Positions 34,933 through 41,859 of a stretch of 64,000 bases of DNA are shown here, one piece after another; the first letter of the stretch is position 1, and every line of letters starts with the position of its first letter. This DNA comes from Actinomycetota bacterium (lineage in GTDB: Bacteria > Actinomycetota > Actinomycetes > Nanopelagicales > Nanopelagicaceae), in the NCBI GenBank assembly GCA_027728065.1, contig JAQBVO010000003.1, forward strand, positions 1 through 64,000. Direction: 5' to 3'. Below the pieces are notes generated by a model that saw only the letters and a program-made list of their open reading frames with translations, was not told where the DNA came from and made no database searches. A program made the translations under genes and the position numbers.

Positions 34933-35802
34933 CTACACCGCTAACTGGGCAACTACCAGTACAACCGATAGCAGGCTCAGGTAAGTAATCGACCACTGAA
35001 AAATCTTGCCAGCGCTCTTGGCATAATCAGGTGAACTCTCTTTAAGTCCAATCAGTTCACGGGCAAAGATCAAACCGAGCACAATGGTTATTAGAAGTGA
35101 CCACGTTGGCAACTGCGCCGAGAGTATTAACCAGATAGATGATGCAATCATTAAAATAGTGTGAGACCACATCTGTCGATGTACCTGAGATTTAGGCGCT
35201 ACAACTGGAAGCATTGGGATACCAGCTGCTGAATAGTCATCTTTGTATTTAATTGCAAGTGCCCAGAAATGTGGAGGTGTCCAGAAAAAGATAACCATAA
35301 AAAACGCCAATGCAGTTAAGGAGAGTGAATTAGTCACTGCTGCCCAGCCGATAAAAACCGGCATGCACCCTGCTATTCCACCCCATACGATATTTTGAGA
35401 TGTACGTTGCTTTAGCCCTATCGTATAAACAAATACATAAAATGCGATAGCAATAAAGGTTAAGAACGTTGCTAACGGTGTTGTATAGAACCAAAAAATA
35501 ATCAGAGATAATGCGCCGATAATCGTTGCAAAGAGCGTTGCCTTCGTTTTGCTTATAACACCGGTAATAATCGGGCGTTTGGCAGTGCGCGCCATTAACT
35601 TATCGCTCTCACTTTCGATCACCATGTTGAATGCGTTGGCACTTCCTGCAGCTAATGTTCCGGCAAGAATCGTTGTGGCCACGAGTGAAAATGTGGGTAG
35701 GCCTTTGTCGGCTAAGACCATGGCGGGCAGTGTGGAAACTAAGAGTAGTTCGACAACCCGTAGCTTCATCAAATCTAAGTACCCACCTATGGTTCTCTTC
35801 AC
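34933..35802 (-). CDS. ctaB: Heme O synthase (protoheme IX farnesyltransferase)
   Basis: UbiA-superfamily membrane enzyme that farnesylates heme b for aa3/bo-type oxidases. 289 residues, about nine spans. The first acidic motif reads NMVIESESDKLMARTAKRP, where the family normally has aspartates (NxxxDxxxD); two are glutamate here. The second conserved loop HFWALAIKYKDDYSAAGIPM is normal. The GTG start has TAATCT six bases upstream. The ABC genes follow after 9 nt. Confidence 0.9.
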   Translation of the reverse strand: MKRTIGGYLDLMKLRVVELLLVSTLPAMVLADKGLPTFSLVATTILAGTLAAGSANAFNMVIESESDKLMARTAKRPIITGVISKTKATLFATIIGALSLIIFWFYTTPLATFLTFIAIAFYVFVYTIGLKQRTSQNIVWGGIAGCMPVFIGWAAVTNSLSLTALAFFMVIFFWTPPHFWALAIKYKDDYSAAGIPMLPVVAPKSQVHRQMWSHTILMIASSIWLILSAQLPTWSLLITIVLGLIFARELIGLKESSPDYAKSAGKIFQWSITYLSLLSVVLVVAQLAV

Positions 35803-35808
35803 GCCCCT

Positions 35809-35814
35809 AGATTA
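35809..35814 (-). promoter_or_regulatory. Leaderless-type -10 box of ctaB
   Basis: TAATCT, six bases (AGGGGC), GTG at 35802. No other ribosome-binding signal. Confidence 0.5.
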
Positions 35815-35847
35815 CTTGCCAACTTGGTATTGGGTTTACCGAGATTT

Positions 35848-35863
35848 CTACCTGTGCAGGTAG
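35848..35863. promoter_or_regulatory. Palindrome between ctaB and the propeller gene
   Basis: CTACCTG-TG-CAGGTAG, arms of seven bases around a 2-nt centre, located between two divergent promoters. A candidate operator; no regulator can be assigned. Confidence 0.4.
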
Positions 35864-35897
35864 CTCTCAATATATTAAAGAGTTTTTCATCACCTCT

Positions 35898-35915
35898 GCC
35901 CACATTAGAGTGGGC
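35898..35915 (+). promoter_or_regulatory. Leaderless promoter overlapped by an inverted repeat
   Basis: The -10 box TAGAGT (35906-35911) lies six bases before the ATG at 35918. It is spanned by GCCCAC-ATTAGA-GTGGGC, a 6-6-6 inverted repeat, which could be an operator occluding the promoter or a hairpin-forming sequence. Confidence 0.5.
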
Positions 35916-35917
35916 CA

Positions 35918-36988
35918 ATGCGCTCCATAATCTTTCTCGCCCTAAGCTTGCTTTCAACGGCCCTGCTGCCGGCACAGGCTCAGCCCCTGACCAGCGATAC
36001 AAAGATGAGTTTAGTTAAAACTATTACTGGCGATATTTCACCAAAATCGGTGCGCTCTTCGGGTAATGGTTTAGTGAGTGCACATAACATGATGTACAAG
36101 CACAGCGTCACAATCTATGACGCTAATACCTTCGACTTAATCAGAACAATCTCTGATTCTGTCCAACTTTCTAGCTTTGGACATTCGAAATCTACTTCAA
36201 TCTTTAAAGGCGCACCGGTTGAAGGCGCGTATTCGCCAGATGGCAAGTACTTATATGTTACGAATTATTCGATGTAAGGCAAAGGATATAACCGTGAAGG
36301 CCATGATACTTGTTCTCCGGCTTCAAAGTTCGATAAGAGCTTTCTTTACCGGATTGATTTAGGTAGTTACGAGATCGATGCAGTCTATCCAGTTGGCTCA
36401 GTTCCAAAAGTTGTCGAAGTAACACCGGATAACAAATATATCCTTGTCTCAAACTGGTGCACATATGATCTCAATGTGATCTCGGTTGAAACTCAAAGAA
36501 CTGTAAAGATTGTAAAAATCGGTAGGTACCCTCGTGGAATTGCTGTCAGCGGGGATAGCAAGACGGCTTATGTTGCTCAGATGGGTGGAAGTCGAATTCA
36601 CGTTGTAAATTTAGAGGATTTCTCCATCACACACATCCCGATCGGAGTGACTCCCCGTGCAATAGTTATCTCTCCGGATAACACGAGAATGTATGTAACA
36701 CTCAATCTCTCTGGCAAAGTCACCGCATGGGATTTAGTAGCCAATAAGAGCCTCGGTAACGTTACGACGGGTAAAGCGGCACGCTCCTTAGCTATCTCTG
36801 ATGATGGCAGTGCTCTATTTGTCGTTAATTTTTCAAGCAATACCGTTACAAAACTGCGTACCAGTGATTTAAAGACGGTTCAAACAATAAAGGTCTGTAA
36901 TGAACCGATTGGTATTACCTTTGATACACCAACACAGCGCACATGGGTAGCTTGTTATGGTGGATCAATTAAAGTCTTTGATAACTAG
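35918..36988 (+). pseudogene. YVTN-type beta-propeller protein, interrupted by an in-frame stop
   Basis: Two open stretches, 35918-36277 and on to 36988, lie in the same frame and are separated only by TAA at 36275-36277. The joined product would be 356 residues: a signal peptide (MRSIIFLALSLLSTALLPAQ), then repeated blades (YSPDGKYLYVTNYSM before the stop, VTPDNKYILVSNW, VSGDSKTAYVAQMGG, ISPDNTRMYVTLN, ISDDGSALFVVNFSS after). Tyrosine codons differ from TAA by one base and the residue after SM is plausibly Tyr. Secreted or surface propeller of unknown role. Either a recent nonsense mutation, a sequencing error, or read-through. Confidence 0.8.
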
Positions 36989-36990
36989 AG

Positions 36991-38172
36991 TTAAGGCGCT
37001 GGTGTTGGTGTTGCCTCAGAGATTTGTGCTGGAATATTTGGTGCTGCGATTCGACCCACTAATCGATCGATAGCTGCACGAGCTTTAGCATTAGCTGCTG
37101 CTCCGCGTCTAATCTTATCGGCTAGAGTCACAAATATATATTCGCCATTAGTTGATTCGACATAGCCTGCCAGAGTTACAGTCCCATTAAGGGTCCCTGT
37201 TTTTGCCCGAACCAAACCAACTGCCTTTGGCGCAGTTGTTAAGAATCTCGATCGCAAGGTTCCGGAGACTCCACCTAATGGTAGTGAATCATAGAGTAAT
37301 TTGTATTGTGGATCTTTGTGGATCTTATAGAGAAGCTCTCCGATCATCTGGGCCGTAATACGGTTCTCTTTCGATAATCCACTCGCATCACTTACAGCCA
37401 GCTTCGAGGAATCGATTTCAAAATCAGCAAGAATTTTCATGAAAGTATCTGAAATACCTTTACTACTGAACGCATATCCAGCGGCCCGCGATGAGAGACG
37501 AGATAAACGATCTGCTAAATTATTATCACTCCACTTAATCATGAACTCTAGAATTTCATACAGTGGAGGAGAGGTATCTCTTACTATCCGTGTGCCCGCT
37601 TTAAGTAAAGTCTCCTCTTTGCTTATCGCCTTCATCATTGGCTTAAAGCCCCGTTTGGCCCAGAATCTCTTTAGGTTAGTGACATCTTGTGAATATAAAC
37701 CTGAGTAATAAACAGTTATCTTCTTTAGCGAACCACCGGGTGCCCTCTTGAGAGCGTTTAAAGAGTTAAAGCCCAGATACGGAAGCGATGTACGCTTCAT
37801 CTTCCGCGCCACTTCATGGTCAAGACTTATCCATGGATCGTAACTACCCTCAATAATCAGCGTCTTGTCCTGCACCCCCAAAGATATATTTGTTGCAAAA
37901 TTAGACTGAGGATCTAAATATTTAAGTGTCGCAACCCCGGCAAAGATCTTCATGACCGAGGCTGGCTTACGTTGTGAGTATGCGTTTTTCTTATAAATCA
38001 CTTGGCCTGTTGTGCTATCTATTAAAACCACTGCAGGATTAGAAAGCACCGATGATCTTAAAAGCTCATCAAAGACGGCTGGGATTGAGGCCGCTGATAG
38101 CGCGGCATTGGCCGGCGTAATTGAAAAAACAATCGTGAGCGATAGAAGAAAAATACCTACTTTGCTTCGCAC
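36991..38172 (-). CDS. dacB: D-alanyl-D-alanine carboxypeptidase/endopeptidase (PBP4, S13)
   Basis: Low-molecular-weight penicillin-binding protein trimming peptidoglycan stem peptides. 393 residues from a GTG at 38172, which has GGAG five bases upstream and opens a signal peptide (VGIFLLSLTIVFSITPANA). A longer frame reaching 38328 would run across the divergent methyltransferase start. Active-site motifs: SVMK (72-75), SDN (215-217), KTG (324-326), all present, so probably active. Confidence 0.92.
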   Translation of the reverse strand: MRSKVGIFLLSLTIVFSITPANAALSAASIPAVFDELLRSSVLSNPAVVLIDSTTGQVIYKKNAYSQRKPASVMKIFAGVATLKYLDPQSNFATNISLGVQDKTLIIEGSYDPWISLDHEVARKMKRTSLPYLGFNSLNALKRAPGGSLKKITVYYSGLYSQDVTNLKRFWAKRGFKPMMKAISKEETLLKAGTRIVRDTSPPLYEILEFMIKWSDNNLADRLSRLSSRAAGYAFSSKGISDTFMKILADFEIDSSKLAVSDASGLSKENRITAQMIGELLYKIHKDPQYKLLYDSLPLGGVSGTLRSRFLTTAPKAVGLVRAKTGTLNGTVTLAGYVESTNGEYIFVTLADKIRRGAAANAKARAAIDRLVGRIAAPNIPAQISEATPTPAP

Positions 38173-38208
38173 AATAACTCCATGTTGATACTGCTCATGT
38201 CGACAGTT

Positions 38209-38214
38209 TAGAGT
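38209..38214 (+). promoter_or_regulatory. Leaderless-type -10 box of the SpoU methyltransferase gene
   Basis: TAGAGT, six bases (GACCAT), ATG at 38221. No ribosome-binding site. Confidence 0.5.
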
Positions 38215-38220
38215 GACCAT

Positions 38221-38868
38221 ATGTCCACACCAACGACCCCAGGCATTATTGGAGCCGGTGAGTTTTTTCCAGTTGTCGGTGTAGGCCCACATGAAAAACC
38301 ATGGCCAGAAGGTGCTCAATACGACCATGAATTATTACTCCATGGTGACCGTCGAAATGTCTTGGATCATTATCGCTACTGGAGTATTGAGGCGATAGTT
38401 GCCGATTTAGATAACAAGCGCCACAAACTACATATTGCGATTGAGAACTGGCAACATGATTTAAATATTGGCTCAATTGTCCGCACAGCCAATGCATTTA
38501 ATGTCGCCGGCGTTCATATCGTTGGAAAGCGTGACTGGAACAAGCGTGGTGCAATGGTTACAGATAGATATCTAACGGTTTATCACCACCCAACAGTTCA
38601 AGATTTTTCACTTTGGTGTAAAGAAAATCATCTGCCAATCATTGGTATCGATAACGTCCCAAGCTCCAAACAGTTAGAGTCTGCGCAATTGCCCGAAAGT
38701 TGCGTTCTATTGTTTGGCCAAGAGGGTGCAGGTATGTCGAATGAGGCACTTGCTGCCTGCGAAGTTTTATATGAGATCAATCAATATGGTTCGACGCGTT
38801 CTATGAACGCTTCGGCAGCTGGTGCGATCGCCATGTATCACTGGGCGCTACAACACATACTTCGCTAA
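38221..38868 (+). CDS. TrmH/SpoU family RNA 2'-O-methyltransferase
   Basis: 215-residue SPOUT enzyme. Motif 1 DLNIGSIVRTANAFN, motif 2 CVLLFGQEGAGMSNEAL, motif 3 YGSTRSMNASAAGAIAMYHW, which form the knotted SAM site. Methylates a ribose in tRNA or rRNA; the exact target cannot be told. The last bases overlap the convergent phosphatase gene by 4 nt. Confidence 0.9.
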   Translation: MSTPTTPGIIGAGEFFPVVGVGPHEKPWPEGAQYDHELLLHGDRRNVLDHYRYWSIEAIVADLDNKRHKLHIAIENWQHDLNIGSIVRTANAFNVAGVHIVGKRDWNKRGAMVTDRYLTVYHHPTVQDFSLWCKENHLPIIGIDNVPSSKQLESAQLPESCVLLFGQEGAGMSNEALAACEVLYEINQYGSTRSMNASAAGAIAMYHWALQHILR

Positions 38869-39383
38869 CTTTGCAACTCTTCTAACAAACCATCTATGGC
38901 TCGCTCAAGCATAGCTAATGTTTCTTCATAAGCTTCAACACTTTGATTGTAGGGATCTGGAACTTCTAGTTTGTGATAGTCAGCAGATTGCGGATCAATC
39001 TCTCGCAGTGCTGGATCAAAACTCCTCAGATAAAAAACTTTACTTCGGGATTCATTGTTCTCTGCCAGTTTTAGAACAGTGGTAAAATTGCTGGAATCCA
39101 TTACCAAAATTAAATCTGTTGCATAGAAATCACTAGATTGAAACTGGCGGGCAGTGTGTGTGTGCTTATATCCGGCTTTTTCCCAAACTTTTTGCGATGT
39201 CGGATGTGCGCCTTGACCTACATGCCAAGGACCTGTGCCTGCACTATCAACGATTATCTTCGGTGTACTCCAACTGGCGGTACGGTTTGAGAGAACGGCC
39301 GCGGCCATTGGAGATCGACATATATTGCCCATACAGACCATCGTTATTCGTATCTCGGGCCTTATTTTTAACTGCTTAATCAA
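38865..39383 (-). CDS. Low-molecular-weight protein tyrosine phosphatase
   Basis: 172 residues with the P-loop VCMGNICRSPMAA (C-x5-R) near residue 17 and the general-acid aspartate in VPDPYNQ. Cytoplasmic dephosphorylation of protein tyrosine or arginine phosphate. The start overlaps the stop of the TPR gene by 4 nt, so the two are coupled. Confidence 0.92.
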   Translation of the reverse strand: MIKQLKIRPEIRITMVCMGNICRSPMAAAVLSNRTASWSTPKIIVDSAGTGPWHVGQGAHPTSQKVWEKAGYKHTHTARQFQSSDFYATDLILVMDSSNFTTVLKLAENNESRSKVFYLRSFDPALREIDPQSADYHKLEVPDPYNQSVEAYEETLAMLERAIDGLLEELQS

Positions 39384-40324
39384 GCCTCGGTCTCTTCCCC
39401 TAACGCCTCTTGTACTGACTTTAATCGTCGCTCAATCTCATCGGCCTCTTGAATACGGCCCTGTAAACGAGCGATTTTTGCAATACGGGATTCAACATCG
39501 ATAATAAACTCAAAGTCCTTGGGTTCATCCTCACTCACAAAAGTAAGTACTCTGTTCAAAGTTGCAAGACCCTCATCATATTTCTCTAGTAAAAGTTGGG
39601 CCTTACCTAACTCAAAGAGTGCAAATGTTTCACGACGATGATCGTGGCCGGTTTCAAAGACGTCGATTGCTCTACGCGCAGTCTCCATCGCGAGTTCACC
39701 TTCATTAAGTTCAACTAAACACGAAGCCATTTTCTGATCGCATCGCGCGACATGAATAACCTCTTTATTTCCCTTAAAGAAGATGCGAGCCTCTTTGAAT
39801 GCATCAATAGCTTTTTCATAGTTTTTTAATTCACGTTCGGCACAGCCAATCAAGTACAGATCGTTTGCCGCACCGATTTCATTGCTATCTAATAAATGCT
39901 CCTGTGCACACTCACCCATAGTTAAAACAACTTTTGCATACTGTTTAGATGTGTACCACCATTCGCCCAGTGTGCATGCAAGTTCAAGAGCTACCGGTGA
40001 TTTATTCTCGCGCAAGATTTCAACGGCTTTACTCATTGCAGTTGCAGCCTCGTCCATACGTTTTAATTGATTAAGGTTGTATCCGATCGCTGAATATGCC
40101 TGGGCCAAACCCTCACTCGGAGCGTTTGTGCCAAGTGTTGAATAAATATCCCGCGCCGTTTCTGCCAACGCAAGAGCCTCGTCGTACTGCCCCCGTGCAT
40201 AGATTCGAGCGCTAAGTTCGTAATATGTGCTGGCGCGCTCCTCGCCATCGACATCGGGAATTCGATCCCAGAGCATCTCCTCGGTGATGATCTCTTCCAT
40301 CTCATCATCTTCACTCACGTCCAC
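39380..40324 (-). CDS. Tetratricopeptide repeat protein
   Basis: 314 residues, very acidic N-terminus (SEDDEMEEIITEE), then about seven helical hairpins of TPR type (e.g. YYELSARIYARGQYDEALAL, AYSAIGYNLNQLKRMDEAAT, DLYLIGCAERELKNYEKAID). No signal peptide; probably a protein-interaction scaffold. GTG start. Function unknown; coupled to a tyrosine phosphatase. Confidence 0.8.
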   Translation of the reverse strand: MDVSEDDEMEEIITEEMLWDRIPDVDGEERASTYYELSARIYARGQYDEALALAETARDIYSTLGTNAPSEGLAQAYSAIGYNLNQLKRMDEAATAMSKAVEILRENKSPVALELACTLGEWWYTSKQYAKVVLTMGECAQEHLLDSNEIGAANDLYLIGCAERELKNYEKAIDAFKEARIFFKGNKEVIHVARCDQKMASCLVELNEGELAMETARRAIDVFETGHDHRRETFALFELGKAQLLLEKYDEGLATLNRVLTFVSEDEPKDFEFIIDVESRIAKIARLQGRIQEADEIERRLKSVQEALGEETEA

Positions 40325-40412
40325 GACCTTATACGTATTGGGTCAATGACGCGGGGGATTTGCCATCTGTGACCGAGCTTTGATTCAGGCGGCAGTCAGG
40401 GCCCATTTCAAA

Positions 40413-40463
40413 TAGACAGCCCCCAAGGCCTAACCTAGGATTTCTTTCTGCAAAGACTTTGCA
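40413..40463 (+). promoter_or_regulatory. Promoter with Nur-like operator for the nickel/cobalt permease
   Basis: -35 TAGACA (40413-40418), a 17-nt spacer, -10 TAGGAT (40436-40441). At the expected transcription start lies the palindrome TGCAAAG-A-CTTTGCA (40449-40463), i.e. TGCAA-N5-TTGCA, matching the Nur box known from Streptomyces (tTGCaa-N5-ttGCAA). This suggests nickel-dependent repression by a Fur-family Nur protein. Nothing else, and no cobalamin riboswitch signature, is seen in 40325-40509. Confidence 0.6.
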
Positions 40464-40509
40464 TCTCAGGGGGTGGCATTTGAACGTAGTTCTCAAAGAG
40501 CCGATCCGT

Positions 40510-41667
40510 ATGCCTCTGCAAGATCGTCTTAGCGCCGATGAGTGGCGGCGCATGGCCTTGATGTTTGGCTTCATCGCCTTCCTGCATATCAGCGGCACCG
40601 TATTAATGTGGCGAGCCACAACTGGAGATTATGTCTTGGCCGATGGCACCCTATTTGGCTGGGGAACTGCAATCCTTGCATACACTCTCGGTGCACGTCA
40701 CGCCTTCGATGCCGACCACATCAGCGCAATCGATAACACCACACGGAAATTGATGTCGGAGGGACAGCGCCCTCTTGCGGTCGGGTTCTTTTTCGCTCTT
40801 GGCCACTCCTCTGTCGTATTTGCTCTAGCGATGTTGCTGAACTTTGGAATTAAGGCATTAGGAACTCAATTAAAAGACGACGATTCAACTTTGCATCGTT
40901 ACACCGGACTCATTGGCATGACCGTCAGCGGTACTTTCTTAATGATCATCGCAATTTTAAACCTCATCGTTTTAGTTTCCATAGTCAGCGTCTTTCTTAA
41001 GATGCGTCAAGGTGCATATAACGACGAAGAGCTTGAGAAGCATTTAAATTCCCGTGGCTTATTAATGCGCTTTTTTGGACCAATAGCTCGTCGAATTGAT
41101 AAGTCATGGAAGATGTACCCATTAGGTATTTTATTCGGTCTAGGTTTTGATACTGCAACTGAAATCGGTTTACTTGTCCTTGCAGGAACTACAGTGATAG
41201 CAGGTCTGCCTTGGTGGGCAGTAATCTCGCTTCCACTATTTTTTGCTGCTGGAATGAGTTTGCTAGACACTATCGATGGTTCTTTTATGAACTTTGCCTA
41301 CGGCTGGGCCTTTTCAAAACCGGTTCGTAAGGTCTATTACAACATCATCATCACAGGGTTATCAGTTGCAGTTGCCTTGTATGTAGGTGGGTTAGAGCTC
41401 TGCCAGGTCCTAGCCGAGCAGCTTAATTTGTCAGGTGGTTTCTGGAATTACGCCCTTGCTTTCAATCTAAATAGCGCTGGCTACTTCATAGTTGCATCTT
41501 TCGTTGTGGTGTGGGCAGTTGCCTTATTACTTTGGAGATTTGGAAAAATTGAAGAGCGCTGGCATAACAAAGCTCATGCCGCACAGTTAGCGCGAGGTGA
41601 AGATTCAAATCACACAGCCGCTGGAATTGGACTTGGCCCTATCAAGGATGGATTTAAGATCGATTAA
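40510..41667 (+). CDS. Nickel/cobalt permease (NiCoT/HoxN family)
   Basis: 385-residue membrane protein importing Ni2+ and/or Co2+. The family signature RHAFDADHISAIDNTTRKL lies after the second span, followed by FFFALGHSSVVFALA and LGFDTATEIGLL, with about eight spans in all. The start ATG at 40510 is preferred over the TTG at 40459, which lies inside the operator. The Nur-like operator upstream favours nickel as main substrate. No nickel enzyme gene is in the window. Confidence 0.9.
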   Translation: MPLQDRLSADEWRRMALMFGFIAFLHISGTVLMWRATTGDYVLADGTLFGWGTAILAYTLGARHAFDADHISAIDNTTRKLMSEGQRPLAVGFFFALGHSSVVFALAMLLNFGIKALGTQLKDDDSTLHRYTGLIGMTVSGTFLMIIAILNLIVLVSIVSVFLKMRQGAYNDEELEKHLNSRGLLMRFFGPIARRIDKSWKMYPLGILFGLGFDTATEIGLLVLAGTTVIAGLPWWAVISLPLFFAAGMSLLDTIDGSFMNFAYGWAFSKPVRKVYYNIIITGLSVAVALYVGGLELCQVLAEQLNLSGGFWNYALAFNLNSAGYFIVASFVVVWAVALLLWRFGKIEERWHNKAHAAQLARGEDSNHTAAGIGLGPIKDGFKID

Positions 41668-41859
41668 TCAGTATTTTGTAAGTGGTAATAAGTAGAGATA
41701 ATCCACGGTAGAATTACCCCGTTGGTGCAACCGCATCAATGAACTTCTCCTAAGTGCTGCGCAATGCAGCACTACATGCGAGTCTTATCTTCGCCCTAGC
41801 CGCCATATGCGCGAGCTATACCCGAGACGCGCTTGTCGTCTCGATTGGTATGCATTTAT
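41668..41859 (+). promoter_or_regulatory. Structured 5' leader of the DEAD-box helicase gene
   Basis: About 190 nt without a gene. A possible -10 TAGAAT lies at 41709-41714. Hairpin 1 is AGTGCTGC-GCAAT-GCAGCACT (41753-41773), hairpin 2 is CGAGACG-CGCTTGT-CGTCTCG (41823-41843), ending 16 nt before the ATG. Neither is followed by a T run, so these look like leader structures rather than terminators. Long leaders of helicase genes are often cold-responsive or autoregulated; that is inference here. Confidence 0.45.

Noticed and set aside
36476..36988. The downstream half of the YVTN propeller as an independent 170-residue gene
   Set aside because: It lies in the same frame as the upstream half, sequence between them is also coding-like after a single TAA, and its ATG has no ribosome-binding site or -10 box.
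38173..38328. N-terminal extension of dacB to 38328
   Set aside because: It would overlap the divergent methyltransferase gene and bury the signal peptide; the GTG at 38172 has a ribosome-binding site.
40325..40509. Cobalamin riboswitch before the nickel/cobalt permease
   Set aside because: No B12-box-like sequence or multi-helix layout; a simple promoter with a Nur-like palindrome explains the region better.
41754..41772. The AGTGCTGC/GCAGCACT hairpin as terminator of the permease gene
   Set aside because: It lies 86 nt after the stop and has no T run; it fits better in the helicase leader.
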